A DNA stretch of 64,000 bases from Paraburkholderia heleia NBRC 101817 (GCF_000739775.1 NZ_BBJH01000019.1:62001-126000), one strand, 5' to 3'; counted from the first letter of the stretch, positions 17,631-27,607 are shown. Notes: generated by a model not told the origin, from the sequence alone. Numbers and translations are program-made.

Positions 17631-18716
17631 TCACTTCGGCAGCGAACCGTCCACGCCCTCGACGTACCAGTTCAGGCGTTGCAGTTCCGGGTCGGTCAAC
17701 GTCTTGCCGGCCGGTACTTTCACGGCGCCGGTCTGGTCCTTGATCGGACCCGTGAAGACGTCCCACTTGCCGCTTGCGATCTGTTCGCGCTTCGCGGCGA
17801 CGGCCTTTTGCGCGTCGGCCGAAAGCTCGGACGTGTTGACGTCGCCGAGATCGACGGCCTTTTGCGGAATGCCCCACCACACCGGGTCGTTCTTCCATTT
17901 GCCATCCAGGACCTGCTGGATGGCCGCGACGTAGTACACGCCCCAGTTCGCCTCGACCGAGCCCAGGTGCGCGTGCGGGCCGAACTTCTTCATGTTCGAG
18001 TCCCAGCCGAACGCATGAACCTTCTTCTCTTCGGCAGTGGCGAGGGTCGCGCTCGAATCGGTGTTTTGCAGCAGCACGTCGGCGCCCTGGCCGATCAGCG
18101 TTTCGGCAGCCTGCTTCTCCTTGCCCGGATCGAACCAGCTGTTGATCCAGATGACCTTGGTGTGCACCTTCGGATTCACCGAGCGCGCGCCGAGCGTGTA
18201 CGCGTTGATGTTGCGCACGACTTCGGGAATCGGCACCGAGGCGACGAAACCGAGCGTGTTGGTCTTCGTCGCGTAACCCGCCGCGACGCCCGCGAGATAC
18301 GCGCCCTGATACATGCGCACGTCATAGGTGCCGAAGTTCGGCGCCTTCTTGTAGCCCGTTGCGTGCAGGAATACGGTGTCCGGGAAATCCTTGGCCACCT
18401 TGAGCTGGAAGTCCTGATAGCCGAAGCTCGTGCCGAAGATGATCTTGTTGCCCTTGTTCGCGAGATCGCGGAACACGCGCTCCGAGTCCGCCGACTCCGG
18501 CACGTTCTCCACGCGCGTGATCTTGATCTTGTTGCCGAACTTCTGCTCGGCGACCTTCGAGCCCTGATCGTGTGCGAAGGTCCAGCCGGCATCGCCCGGG
18601 TTGCCGAGATAGACGAACGCGACGCCCGGCGCGTCGGCGGCGCGGGCCGCGCTCGCGAGGGCCGCCGTGCCGCATGTGGCGGCGACGGCGAAAGCGGTCA
18701 GGATGGTTTTTTTCAT
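17631..18716 (-). CDS. BMP-family substrate-binding lipoprotein-like protein of a nucleoside/purine ABC transporter
   Basis: The 361-residue protein has a signal peptide (MKKTILTAFAVAATCGTAAL, cleavage near 27) and then VAFVYLGNPGDAGWTFAHDQ, the N-terminal signature of the BMP/PnrA/Med family, whose members bind purine nucleosides or purines. No lipobox cysteine is obvious after the signal, so it is probably a soluble periplasmic protein. It is the last gene of a four-gene unit with two permeases and an ATPase upstream on the same strand. Its place beside a purine breakdown cluster supports purine or nucleoside import. Confidence 0.88.
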   Translation of the reverse strand: MKKTILTAFAVAATCGTAALASAARAADAPGVAFVYLGNPGDAGWTFAHDQGSKVAEQKFGNKIKITRVENVPESADSERVFRDLANKGNKIIFGTSFGYQDFQLKVAKDFPDTVFLHATGYKKAPNFGTYDVRMYQGAYLAGVAAGYATKTNTLGFVASVPIPEVVRNINAYTLGARSVNPKVHTKVIWINSWFDPGKEKQAAETLIGQGADVLLQNTDSSATLATAEEKKVHAFGWDSNMKKFGPHAHLGSVEANWGVYYVAAIQQVLDGKWKNDPVWWGIPQKAVDLGDVNTSELSADAQKAVAAKREQIASGKWDVFTGPIKDQTGAVKVPAGKTLTDPELQRLNWYVEGVDGSLPK

Positions 18717-18793
18717 CGTGGATCTCCTGTCGTGAATTGAGAACTGCGAGCGTTCAAGGCGTATTGCTTAGCATTCCGGATAAACGGCTCCGC

Positions 18794-19723
18794 TTAGGCG
18801 GCCCCAAAGAACGGCTTGCCGAGCGAAGCCGGCGCGTTCAGGCGGATCGTGTTCGGGTTGCGCGAAATGAGCACGAGCACGACGATCGTCGCGACATACG
18901 GCAGCATCGCGAGGAACTGCGTGGGCACCGGTACGCCCACGGCCTGCGCGTAAAACTGCGCGCCCGTGACCGCGCCAAAGAGCAGCGCGCCGATCAGCAG
19001 GCGGCCTGGGCGCCACGTCGCGAACACGACGAGCGCGAGCGCGATCCAGCCACGCCCTGCCGTGATCTGCTCCTGCCACAAATGCAGCTGCACCACGGAG
19101 TAGTAGCTGCCCGCGAGGCCCGCCATCGCGCCGCCGAATGCCGTTGCGCCATAGCGCACGCCGATCACGGGAAAGCCCACGGAATGCGCGACCTGCGGCG
19201 ACTCGCCCACTGAGCGCAGTACGAGCCCGGCGCGCGTGCGATAGAGGAACCAGCCGACTACGGCGAACATGATGAACGCGAGGTAGTCGACAGGCGTGAG
19301 GCTGAAGAACGCCTGCCCGACCACCGGCAGTTGCGAGAGCCCTGGAACCGGCCAGGTCGGGATGTTCGCCGACGTGGCGGCCGAGGTGTACGGCTTGCCG
19401 ACATACGCCGAAAGTCCGACGCCGAAGATCGTGAGCGAGAGTCCTGTGGCGACCTGGTTGGCGAGCATGGTGAGCACGAGAAAGCCGAACAGCAACGACA
19501 TCGCCATGCCGGCGGCCATGCCTGCGACGAGGCCGAGCCATGGGCTCCCGGTAACGGTGGTGACCGCATAGCCCGTGACGGCGCCCATCAGCATCATGCC
19601 TTCCACGCCGAGGTTGAGCACGCCCGACTTCTCGGTGACGAGTTCGCCCACACCCGCAAACATGAGCGGGATGGCGGCGGTAACGGCGCTCGAGGCGAGC
19701 GAGCTGGCTTGCTGGATATCCAT
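18794..19723 (-). CDS. ABC transporter permease, NupQ-like (second permease)
   Basis: The 309-residue hydrophobic protein has about eight membrane helices (for example MIDI-like start MDIQQASSLASSAVTAAIPL, and GVLNLGVEGMMLMGAVTGYA). The NLGVEGMMLMGA segment is characteristic of the BMP-associated branched-chain-type permeases that import nucleosides. It begins 39 bases after the end of the first permease gene and would form a heterodimer with it in the inner membrane. Confidence 0.88.
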   Translation of the reverse strand: MDIQQASSLASSAVTAAIPLMFAGVGELVTEKSGVLNLGVEGMMLMGAVTGYAVTTVTGSPWLGLVAGMAAGMAMSLLFGFLVLTMLANQVATGLSLTIFGVGLSAYVGKPYTSAATSANIPTWPVPGLSQLPVVGQAFFSLTPVDYLAFIMFAVVGWFLYRTRAGLVLRSVGESPQVAHSVGFPVIGVRYGATAFGGAMAGLAGSYYSVVQLHLWQEQITAGRGWIALALVVFATWRPGRLLIGALLFGAVTGAQFYAQAVGVPVPTQFLAMLPYVATIVVLVLISRNPNTIRLNAPASLGKPFFGAA

Positions 19724-19762
19724 GTCCTGTGGCCTGTTTCGTTGTTTTCTGGATTGCGCTGC

Positions 19763-20869
19763 TCAGTTCGCAGCCGCGACCGGATGACGGCGGCGCACGC
19801 GATAGTTCACGAAGAGGTCCGCACCGAGCAGACAGAACAGCAGCAGCCCCTGAAATACGCCGGAAAGCGCCTGCGGCAGTTGCAGCGATGTCTGCACCGC
19901 TTCGCCGCCCAGATAGAGCAGCGCCATCAAGAGGCTCGCGAGCACGATGCCGACCGGATGCAGACGCCCCACGAACACGACGATGATCGCCGTGAAGCCG
20001 TAGCCCGGCGACCACGTCGCCTGCAGTTGGCCAATCGGGCCGGCAATCTCGCCCATGCCCGCGAGGCCCGCGAGGCCGCCGGAAAGCAGCAGCGAGGTCC
20101 AGATCGTCTTTTTCTCCGAGAAGCCCGCATAACGTGCAGCGAGCGGCGCGAGCCCGCCCACGCTCATGCGATAACCCGCGAAGCTGCGGCGCATGAAGAG
20201 CCACACGAGCGGAATGGCCGCGAGCGTGAGGAAGATCGATGCGTTCAGGCGCGTGCCGCGCAGCCAGTGGATGCGCCAGTCGCCGCCGAAGGTCGGATAG
20301 AGCGCGTCGCCGCCGAACATTTCGGAGAGCGGAAAGTTCATGCCCTGCGGGTCGCGCCACGGTCCGCTCACGAGCCAGATCAGCAGTTGCGTGGCGACGT
20401 AGGTAAGCATCAGGCTCGTGAGTATCTCGTTGGTGTTGAAGCGGCTCTTGAGCCACGCGGGAATCGCCGCCCACGCCATGCCGCCCAGCACGCCCGCGAA
20501 CATCATCAGGAAGAGGATCCACCAGCCCGTGGACTGATCGAAATAGATCGCCACGCCGCTCGCCGCGATGCCGCCCAGCACCATCTGCCCTTCCGCGCCG
20601 ATGTTCCACACGTTGGCGCGATATCCCGCCGCGAGACCGAGCGCGATCAGGCAAAGCGGCGAGGCCTTGAGCAAAAGTTCGGACCAGCCGTTGACGCTCG
20701 ACAGCGGTTCGATGAAGAACGCGTGCATCGCCTGCAGGGGATCGCGGCCCACGAGGCCGAAAATCAGGAAGCCGATGACGAGCGTGAGCAGCGCCGCGAT
20801 GAGCGGCACGGCGATGCGCACCGTGCGCGACGGCGTCGTGCGGGCTTCGAGTCGGTACGGGAAGATCAT
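19763..20869 (-). CDS. ABC transporter permease, NupP-like (first permease)
   Basis: The 368-residue protein has about nine to ten membrane helices and the conserved ANVWNIGAEGQMVLGGIAAS segment of the nucleoside-importer permease group. It follows the ATPase gene by 66 bases and precedes the second permease by 39 bases. Together they make the channel of a BMP-type importer (NupNOPQ-like). A start at 20869 (MIFPYRLEARTTPS) gives a short charged N-terminus before the first helix, as in relatives. Confidence 0.88.
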   Translation of the reverse strand: MIFPYRLEARTTPSRTVRIAVPLIAALLTLVIGFLIFGLVGRDPLQAMHAFFIEPLSSVNGWSELLLKASPLCLIALGLAAGYRANVWNIGAEGQMVLGGIAASGVAIYFDQSTGWWILFLMMFAGVLGGMAWAAIPAWLKSRFNTNEILTSLMLTYVATQLLIWLVSGPWRDPQGMNFPLSEMFGGDALYPTFGGDWRIHWLRGTRLNASIFLTLAAIPLVWLFMRRSFAGYRMSVGGLAPLAARYAGFSEKKTIWTSLLLSGGLAGLAGMGEIAGPIGQLQATWSPGYGFTAIIVVFVGRLHPVGIVLASLLMALLYLGGEAVQTSLQLPQALSGVFQGLLLFCLLGADLFVNYRVRRRHPVAAAN

Positions 20870-20935
20870 GGTGGTGAAGTCGGTGGTCGGTCTCGGGTGG
20901 TTGATGTGCTGCCGCGCGTGGTTATGTGCCGCCTG

Positions 20936-22561
20936 TCACGCGTTCGCCACGGTCTGCGCGGGCGGCTCGCCGTCGGGACGGCCGCCGTCTCCGCGATCCG
21001 CGCGCTCGCCGAAAAGACCCGCCATCCAGCGGCCGATTTCCTCGGCGTTCGTCTCGCCTGTCAAACGCGCGGGTGAAAGGCGTCCGCCCGCGAGCACGGC
21101 AATGCGGTCGCAGATGTCGAAAAGCTCTTCCAGTTCCTCCGAGATCACGAGTATCGCCACGCCGCGCGCCGAAAGATCGAGCAACTGCTGGCGAATGAAC
21201 GCGGCCGCGCCCACGTCCACGCCCCAGGTGGGCTGCGCGACCACGAGCACCTTCGGCGCCTGGAGAATCTCGCGCCCCACGATGTACTTCTGCAGATTGC
21301 CGCCCGAGAGACTTTGCGCGAGCGCGTCCGGGCCGCCGCAGCGCACATCGAACGCGCCGATGCAGCGCTCGGCGAACGCGCGCATCGCGCCGGTCCTGAG
21401 CCAGCCCGAGCGCACCATGCCTTCGCGGTGTGCCGTGAGCAAGGCGTTTTCAGCCAGCGACATGGCCGGGACCGCGCCGCGCCCCAGCCGCTCCTCCGGC
21501 ACGAATGCGAAGCCGAGCTTTCGGCGCGCCCCGGCCGACAGCCGTCCTGCCGGCTTGCCGCAAATCCTGACGGCATCGGCGCGCGCACCGTGACGGGCCG
21601 CTTGCGCCTCGCCCGAGAGCGCGGCGAGCAATTCCGCCTGGCCGTTGCCCGAGACGCCCGCGATGCCGAGTATCTCGCCCGCATGCACACTGAACGAAAC
21701 GTCGTTGAGCGACGTGCCGAACGGATCGTCGCTCGGCATTGACAGATGCTGCGCTTCGAGCAGCACGTCGCCGGGCGCGTGCGCACGCCGCGTGTAGTCG
21801 GGCAGCTCGCGCCCGACCATCAGCCGCGCGAGCGATGCGTGCGTTTCTTCGCGCGGAATGACGTGGCCGGTGACCTTGCCGCCACGCAGCACGGTGGCTG
21901 TGTCGCAAAGCTCCTGGATTTCGTCGAGCTTGTGGCTGATATAGAGAATGCTGCAGCCCTCTGCTGCCAGCCGCCGCAGCGTGCCGAACAGCTTGCGCAC
22001 CGCTTGCGGCGTGAGCACCGACGTCGGCTCGTCCATGATCAGCAGACGCGGATTCTGCAGCAGGCAGCGCACGATCTCCACGCGTTGACGCTCGCCCACG
22101 GTGAGGCTATGCACGTGGCGCTGCGGATCGACATCGAGGCCGTATTGCGCCGACACCTCGCGAATACGCGCGGCCAACGTTTTCAGATCGAACGGTTCGT
22201 CGAGCGAGAGCGCGATGTTCTCGCCGACGGTAAGCGTTTCGAACAACGAAAAATGCTGGAACACCATGCCGATGCCGAGCTTGCGCGCCGCCGCCGGACT
22301 CGCGATTTCGACGGCCTGGCCTTCCCAGCGGATTTCGCCCGCGTCGGGACGCACCGCGCCGTAGACGATCTTCATGAGCGTGCTTTTGCCCGCGCCGTTC
22401 TCGCCGAGCAAGGCGTGGATTTCGCCAGGCGCAACCGAGAGCGTGACGTCGTCGTTCGCGCGCACCGCCGGGTACTGCTTCGTGATGCCGGCAAGCGCGA
22501 GGCGCGGCACGCCGCTGCCGCGAGGCGCGAGCGTTGCCTGACGTGAAGAAGAATCACCCAT
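20936..22561 (-). CDS. ABC transporter ATP-binding protein, NupO-like (two ATPase domains)
   Basis: The 541-residue protein contains two fused ATPase domains. The first has Walker A LLGENGAGKSTLMKIVYG, signature LTVGERQRVEIVRCL and Walker B LLIMDEPTSVL. The second is degenerate at Walker A (IAGVSGNGQAELLAAL) but keeps the signature QSLSGGNLQKYIVGREI, as in RbsA and BMP-associated ATPases. It drives import with the two permeases downstream. It is the first gene of the operon and is divergent from a LysR gene across 282 bases, which should hold both promoters. Confidence 0.9.
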   Translation of the reverse strand: MGDSSSRQATLAPRGSGVPRLALAGITKQYPAVRANDDVTLSVAPGEIHALLGENGAGKSTLMKIVYGAVRPDAGEIRWEGQAVEIASPAAARKLGIGMVFQHFSLFETLTVGENIALSLDEPFDLKTLAARIREVSAQYGLDVDPQRHVHSLTVGERQRVEIVRCLLQNPRLLIMDEPTSVLTPQAVRKLFGTLRRLAAEGCSILYISHKLDEIQELCDTATVLRGGKVTGHVIPREETHASLARLMVGRELPDYTRRAHAPGDVLLEAQHLSMPSDDPFGTSLNDVSFSVHAGEILGIAGVSGNGQAELLAALSGEAQAARHGARADAVRICGKPAGRLSAGARRKLGFAFVPEERLGRGAVPAMSLAENALLTAHREGMVRSGWLRTGAMRAFAERCIGAFDVRCGGPDALAQSLSGGNLQKYIVGREILQAPKVLVVAQPTWGVDVGAAAFIRQQLLDLSARGVAILVISEELEELFDICDRIAVLAGGRLSPARLTGETNAEEIGRWMAGLFGERADRGDGGRPDGEPPAQTVANA

Positions 22562-22843
22562 GGAGGTTCCGCCCTTGTCCGTTATTGCTGTCCGATAACC
22601 GTTTGATGCTGGCCGCCGCGTTCAGGCGCTGCGCGCCGCCGTGCGGGGGTGACGATACCTGTTAGCCCTGCGAAGGTCGAGCCGTCAAAATTCGCTGTTG
22701 CCTCGCTGCACGGGCCGGCCTGCATAACCACTCCGGGCACGGGCCTCGGGGTAAGCCTCGCTTGACGCCATTTTTTGTCCATATTAAAAACGATATATCC
22801 CCAAGCCTCATCGATCAGCCAGAACATATAATTCGGAGAATTC

Positions 22844-23776
22844 ATGAGTCAGCAACGCGAGGCGATCGATACGTACCTCTTGCGCGTCTTGCACACGCTT
22901 CTGATGGAGCGCAGCGTGACACGCGCGGCCGTCAAGCTCAACCAGTCCCAGCCCGCAATCAGCGCGGCATTGCGCCGTCTGCGCGACATCACCGGCGACC
23001 CGCTCCTCGTGCGCGGCAAGTCCGGCATGGTGCCGACCGAGTACGGCCTGCGCCTGCTCGAACCCGTCCAGAACGCACTGCGCGAGATCGAGCGCATCCG
23101 CTTCCAGCAGCACAATTTCGATCCGGCCACGTCCATCCGCTGTTACCGGATCGGCTGTCCTGACTATCTGAACGTCCTGTTCGTGCCGACCGTGGTCGAG
23201 CGCTTTCGCCAGGCCGCGCCCAACGCCACGCTCGAGTTTCACTCGCTCGGCCCTGCGTTCGACTACGAGCTCGCGCTCGAAGAAGGCAAGCTCGATATCG
23301 TCATCGGCAACTGGCCCGAGCCGCCCGAACAGCTGCACCTCTCGAACCTGTTCGTCGACCAGATCGTGTGCCTGATGAGCAACACGCACCCGTTCGCCAA
23401 ACGCGGCGGCCTCACGCTCGACCAGTATCTGAACGCGCCGCATCTCGCGCCTACGCCGTATTCCGTGGGCCAGCGCGGCGCCATCGACGTGCACCTCGCG
23501 CGCGAACGCCTCAAGCGGCACGTGGTCGTCACGCTGCCGTACTTCAATCTCGCGCCCTACGTGCTCGTGAAGTCGGACCTGATCTTCACGACCACGCGCC
23601 TTTTCGCCGACCACTATGCGCGCTTCCTGCCGCTCACGGTCGTGCCCGCGCCGCTCGACTTCCCGCCGATGCAGTACTACCAGTTGTGGCACGAACGCTG
23701 TCATTACTCGGACGAAGTACGCTGGTTGCGCAGCCTCATCGCCGAAGCGACGAAGACGCTGATCGACAAGCCTTGA
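22844..23776 (+). CDS. LysR-family transcriptional regulator (purine island)
   Basis: The 310-residue protein has a winged helix-turn-helix at residues about 15-75 (RSVTRAAVKLNQSQPAISAA, LRRLRDITGDPLLVRGKSGM) and a LysR effector domain of the NodD/LinR-like type. GGAG lies 5 bases before ATG 22844. It faces the nucleoside-transporter operon and is followed on the other strand by the 8-oxoguanine deaminase gene, so it probably controls one or both in response to a purine or its breakdown product. The ligand is unknown. Confidence 0.88.
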   Translation: MSQQREAIDTYLLRVLHTLLMERSVTRAAVKLNQSQPAISAALRRLRDITGDPLLVRGKSGMVPTEYGLRLLEPVQNALREIERIRFQQHNFDPATSIRCYRIGCPDYLNVLFVPTVVERFRQAAPNATLEFHSLGPAFDYELALEEGKLDIVIGNWPEPPEQLHLSNLFVDQIVCLMSNTHPFAKRGGLTLDQYLNAPHLAPTPYSVGQRGAIDVHLARERLKRHVVVTLPYFNLAPYVLVKSDLIFTTTRLFADHYARFLPLTVVPAPLDFPPMQYYQLWHERCHYSDEVRWLRSLIAEATKTLIDKP

Positions 23777-23847
23777 GTCGCACGGCCGCGTGCTGCTGCG
23801 GCCGGCTGACGCTTCCTGTACGCCTGTGCGTTGTACGCCTGCCTGCC

Positions 23848-25275
23848 TCAGCGCGCCATCTGCACGAGCTGCGCCGCGAGCCGGTTATGCCGCTCGATGA
23901 CCGGCCCAAGCTCCACCGTCTGCAACACGCCCTCCTTCACGACCACGCGAGCGCCGATCACGCTCAGCGCAACCTGCGAGGGCGCGCAGAAGACGAGCGC
24001 GGCGACGGGATCGTGCAGCGCGCCCGCGAAAGGCGGCTGGCGCAGGTCGAACGCGACAAAGTCGGCCGCCATGCCGGGGGCGAGCGCGCCAATGTCGTCG
24101 CGGCCCAGCACCTGCGCGCCGCCTAGCGTCGCGATTTCGAGCGCTTCGCGCGCGGTCATGGCGTCCGGTCCGAAGCCCACGCGCGCGAGCAGCATGGCCT
24201 GGCGCGCCTCGGCCACCATCTGCGCGCCGTCGTTCGACGCCGAGCCGTCCACACCGAGCCCAACCGGCACGCCTGCGAGCCGCATCTTTTTCACGGGCGC
24301 AATGCCCGAGGCGAGCCGCATGTTCGAGCACGGGCAATGCGCAACGCCGGTGCCGGTCCGCCCGAACAAGCCGATGCCGTGGTCGTCGAGCTGGACGCAG
24401 TGTGCATGCCACACGTCGCGGCCCACCCAGCCGAGGTCCTCGGCGTATTCGGCGGGCGTCATGCCGAACTTTTCACGGCTGTAAGCAATGTCGTTGACGT
24501 TCTCGGCGAGATGCGTGTGCATCGACACGCCGTAATGCCGCGCGAGCACCGCCGATTCGCGCATCAGGTCGCGGCTCACCGAGAACGGCGAACATGGCGC
24601 CACGACGACGCGCAGCATCGCATAGCGGCCCTCGTCGTGATACGTCTCGATGAGGCGCTGCGTATCGGCGAGAATCGCGTCCTCGCGCTCGACCACGGAA
24701 TCGGGCGGCAAGCCGCCGTCCTTCTGGCCGACGCTCATGCTGCCGCGGCTCGCGTGAAAGCGCATGCCGATGCGTCGCGCCGCGCGGATGCTGTCGTCGA
24801 GGCGGCTGCCGTTCGGGTAGATGTACAGATGATCGCTCGACGTCGTGCAGCCCGAGAGCAGCAGTTCCGCCATCGCGGTGAGCGTGGAGACCTCGATCAT
24901 CTCGGGCGTGAGGTTCGCCCAAACCTTGTACAGACTAGTGAGCCAGCCGAACAGTTCGGCGTCCTGCGCGGCCGGCACGGCGCGCGTGAGGCTCTGGTAC
25001 ATGTGGTGGTGCGTGTTGACGAGCCCCGGCATCACGAGGTGGCCGCTCGCGTCGATCACCTCGTCGGCCGTGGCGGGCAATTCCGCCGTCGGGCCGACCG
25101 CGACGATGCGCTCGCCTTCGGCGTAGAGACCGCCGCCGCGAATCTCGCGGCGCGCGCCGTCCATCGTCACCAGCATGTCGGCGTTTTTCACGAGCAACGT
25201 CCTGGCGGGCTTTTGCGGGTCTTGCGGGTTTTGCTGCTGCACGAGTGTGGGTTCCATCGTCCTTGTTCGTTCCAT
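23848..25275 (-). CDS. 8-oxoguanine deaminase (amidohydrolase)
   Basis: The protein (475 residues from ATG 25275, or 469 from ATG 25257) belongs to the metal-dependent cytosine deaminase/atrazine chlorohydrolase-like amidohydrolases: NTHHHMYQSLTRAVP for the first metal histidines, then MHTHLAEN, and VGLGVDGSASNDGAQM with the metal Asp. The pattern LTRAVPAAQDAELFGWL...YKVWANLTPEM fits 8-oxoguanine deaminases, which convert 8-oxoguanine (or isocytosine analogues) to urate. That product feeds the urate pathway encoded next door. Both start choices have weak ribosome-binding sites. Other guanine-type deaminases are possible. Confidence 0.85.
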   Translation of the reverse strand: MERTRTMEPTLVQQQNPQDPQKPARTLLVKNADMLVTMDGARREIRGGGLYAEGERIVAVGPTAELPATADEVIDASGHLVMPGLVNTHHHMYQSLTRAVPAAQDAELFGWLTSLYKVWANLTPEMIEVSTLTAMAELLLSGCTTSSDHLYIYPNGSRLDDSIRAARRIGMRFHASRGSMSVGQKDGGLPPDSVVEREDAILADTQRLIETYHDEGRYAMLRVVVAPCSPFSVSRDLMRESAVLARHYGVSMHTHLAENVNDIAYSREKFGMTPAEYAEDLGWVGRDVWHAHCVQLDDHGIGLFGRTGTGVAHCPCSNMRLASGIAPVKKMRLAGVPVGLGVDGSASNDGAQMVAEARQAMLLARVGFGPDAMTAREALEIATLGGAQVLGRDDIGALAPGMAADFVAFDLRQPPFAGALHDPVAALVFCAPSQVALSVIGARVVVKEGVLQTVELGPVIERHNRLAAQLVQMAR

Positions 25276-25847
25276 TGTCGTGCCGCCACGAGCCTTGGGC
25301 TGTACCTTCGGACTCGCGCACGGCGTGTGAACCTGGCGCCCTCGCCTCACCCGCCGGCCTCGCCGGTCGCCCAGGCGCCCGGTGCCGACGCGTCCTGAGG
25401 AGGACGCCGCTGGCCCGGTTACCCGGCGCCCACCGCCGTCTTCGGGACGCGCAGCACGCGCTGCGCATGGCCTCTACGATCCGCAGCCAAAATAGTCGTG
25501 GCAATTCGCGCCGCTGCGATACCCAGATTTACGCCACGCATATAAAGGTCGATTTTTGGCGTCGGTACGATGCCAACAAGGGACGCCTGAATCCGGGGCG
25601 CAATGAGCGACAGGCGCCATGCAGCACCCAGGGCTCACCCTCATGCGCGTAGCTTTATCTTTCCTATCGCTCGCGCGCGGCGGGTGCGATCGTTTTTAAA
25701 ATGCGTACACGGCGCTCGCTTCGATCCGCCGACGGGTATGTAGCCACTGACGTGGAGCCTCGATCCGCCGCCATGCATCATGCATGGGATCGAGAGCCGC
25801 CGCTGAAACCTCGCAATCGCACCAGGCACTCACAAGGAAAACTGCGA
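25276..25847. other. Intergenic region, 572 bases, between divergent deaminase and uraH genes
   Basis: No gene is supportable here. Near uraH it contains an 11-base direct repeat TCGATCCGCCG (25721-25731 and 25760-25770, start to start 39 bases) and, directly after the second copy, a 17-base perfect palindrome (25771-25787). These look like regulator binding sites for the uraH-puuD unit. The rest, 25276-25680, shows nothing I can identify. Confidence 0.5.
25771..25787. promoter_or_regulatory. 17-base perfect palindrome upstream of uraH
   Basis: CCATGCAT-C-ATGCATGG has 8-base perfect arms around one base and ends 60 bases before the uraH start. The size and symmetry are those of an operator for a dimeric regulator. 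A related palindrome with the same ATGCA/TGCAT halves lies before the NCS1 transporter gene at 33898-33914. Confidence 0.45.
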
Positions 25848-26201
25848 ATGGGCAAGCTGACTACCCACGTGCTCGACACCGCGAACGGCCGTCCCGGCGC
25901 GGGCATCAAGGTCGAGCTCTTTGCGCTCACGGGCGACGCGCGCCGCGCGCTCAAGACCGTCACCACCAACGACGACGGCCGCTGCGACGCGCCGCTGCTC
26001 GAAGGCGAGGCACTCGCCAAAGGCGAATACGAACTCGTGTTTCATGCCGGCGACTATTTCGCCGCTCTCGGCACGAAGGTGCCCGAGCCGCGTTTCGTCG
26101 ATCGCGTAGTGCTGCGCTTCGGCATCGCCGACGCCGGTTCGCACTACCATGTGCCGCTACTCGTTTCGCCTTGGTCGTACAGCACCTATCGGGGCAGCTG
26201 A
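25848..26201 (+). CDS. uraH: 5-hydroxyisourate hydrolase (transthyretin-like)
   Basis: The 117-residue protein has both family signatures: THVLDTANGRPG at the N-terminus (catalytic His) and the C-terminal SPWSYSTYRGS ending in YRGS. It hydrolyses 5-hydroxyisourate, made from urate, to OHCU. An AAGGAA ribosome-binding site lies 8 bases before ATG 25848; the frame is open further upstream but that part is not family-like. The urate hydroxylase gene follows 212 bases downstream on the same strand, so the two consecutive enzymes of the pathway are likely co-expressed. Confidence 0.95.
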   Translation: MGKLTTHVLDTANGRPGAGIKVELFALTGDARRALKTVTTNDDGRCDAPLLEGEALAKGEYELVFHAGDYFAALGTKVPEPRFVDRVVLRFGIADAGSHYHVPLLVSPWSYSTYRGS

Positions 26202-26413
26202 GCGAGCCCCGGGCGGGCACCGCAATACAGACTCACAGGGCATTCCGGGCAATCTTCTGGCCCGGGTCATCAAGCCCAGGGCCATCCGAACAACAACGGC
26301 AGCGCGGCTGCACAAGGGTCGCCCAGCGGCCCCGACGGCAGATGGCGCGCTCATACCCCGCAGTTAACGCGTGCGTTCAGTTGCGCGCAATGTATCAGGA
26401 CTGGAGACGTTTC

Positions 26414-27607
26414 ATGGAAGGCTTTATTACCGACTGGCTGAACCTCGCATTGCGCTGGTTCCACGTCATCGCGGCGATCGCCTGGATTGGCGAGTCGTTC
26501 TATTTCGTCGCGCTCGACAACAGCCTCAAACCGCCCACGGACCCGAACCAGCGCCGCCGCGGCGTATTCGGCGAACTGTGGCATGTGCACGGCGGCGGCT
26601 TCTACAACATGCAGAAGTACACCGTGGCGCCGCCCGAAATGCCCGACGACCTCCACTGGTCGAAGTGGCCGTCGTACACCACGTGGCTCTCAGGCGCGTC
26701 GCTCTTCACCGTGCTGTATCTGATGGCGCCGAACACGTATCTCATCGACAAGAACGTGCTCGACATGGGTCCCGTCGTCGCGATCTTCTCGGCGCTCGGC
26801 TTCCTCGCCGCGGGCTGGATCGTCTATGACTCGCTGTGCCGCGTGCTCGGCACGAAGGACAAGCTGCTGGGCGTGTGCGTGGGCATCTACGTCGTGATCG
26901 CCGCTTACCTCGCGTGCCATATTTTCTCGGGCCGCGCCGCGTACCTCATCATGGGCGCGATGCTCGCGACGATCATGTCGGCCAACGTGTTCTTCGTCAT
27001 CATCCCCGGCCAGCGCAAAATGGTCGCCGCGATGCTCAAGGGCGAAGTGCCGAACCCGATCTACGGCAAGCGCGGCAAGCAGCGCTCGGTGCACAACACG
27101 TATTTCACGCTGCCCGTGGTGTTCGCGATGCTCTCGAACCACTACGCGATGACCTACGCCCATGCCTACAACTGGGCCGTGCTCGTGGTGATCATGCTGG
27201 CCGGCGCGCTGATTCGCCAGTTCTTCGTGATGCGTCATCGCGGCCAGCAGCTGTGGTATCTGCCGATCGGCGGCGTGGCACTGATGTTCGTGGCGCTCGT
27301 GTGGACCCTGCCGCGTCCGGTCGTGCCGCAGGCCGAAGCCGCGAACGCGCCGTCGCTGAAGGTTTCCGACATCCAGCCGATCTTGCAACAGCGCTGTGCG
27401 GCCTGTCACTCGGCGCACCCGACGTTGATGGGCGCGGCGCCGGCCGGCGTGATGCTCGATACGCCCGACGAGATTTCGCAGAACGCGCAGCGGCTCTATC
27501 AGCAGGCTGTGACGCTCAAGGCAATGCCGCTTGGCAACGTCACGCACATGACCGACGACGAGCGGCAGAAGATCGCCGCCTGGTTCCAGGGCGGTGCGAA
27601 GCAATGA
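26414..27607 (+). CDS. puuD: Urate hydroxylase PuuD (membrane enzyme with C-terminal cytochrome c domain)
   Basis: The 397-residue protein starts MEGFITDWLNLALRWFHVIA with GGAG 7 bases upstream; an alternative ATG at 26390 adds eight residues. It has about eight membrane helices in residues 10-300, including RWFHVIAAIAWIGESFYFVA with candidate heme or metal-binding His, and a periplasmic C-terminal cytochrome c domain with CAACH heme motif (RCAACHSAHPTLMG) and a distal Met (LKAMPLGNVTHM). PuuD converts urate to 5-hydroxyisourate and passes electrons to the respiratory chain, unlike soluble oxygen-using uricase. It is followed by a strong terminator. Confidence 0.93.
   Translation: MEGFITDWLNLALRWFHVIAAIAWIGESFYFVALDNSLKPPTDPNQRRRGVFGELWHVHGGGFYNMQKYTVAPPEMPDDLHWSKWPSYTTWLSGASLFTVLYLMAPNTYLIDKNVLDMGPVVAIFSALGFLAAGWIVYDSLCRVLGTKDKLLGVCVGIYVVIAAYLACHIFSGRAAYLIMGAMLATIMSANVFFVIIPGQRKMVAAMLKGEVPNPIYGKRGKQRSVHNTYFTLPVVFAMLSNHYAMTYAHAYNWAVLVVIMLAGALIRQFFVMRHRGQQLWYLPIGGVALMFVALVWTLPRPVVPQAEAANAPSLKVSDIQPILQQRCAACHSAHPTLMGAAPAGVMLDTPDEISQNAQRLYQQAVTLKAMPLGNVTHMTDDERQKIAAWFQGGAKQ

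Noticed and set aside
22562..22843. Riboswitch before the nucleoside-transporter operon
   Set aside because: The gap is shared with a divergent LysR promoter and I could see no conserved purine-aptamer pattern; LysR control is the simpler explanation.
25641..25829. A 62-codon minus-strand frame upstream of uraH
   Set aside because: It overlaps the direct repeats and palindrome, has no ribosome-binding site, and shows no family resemblance.
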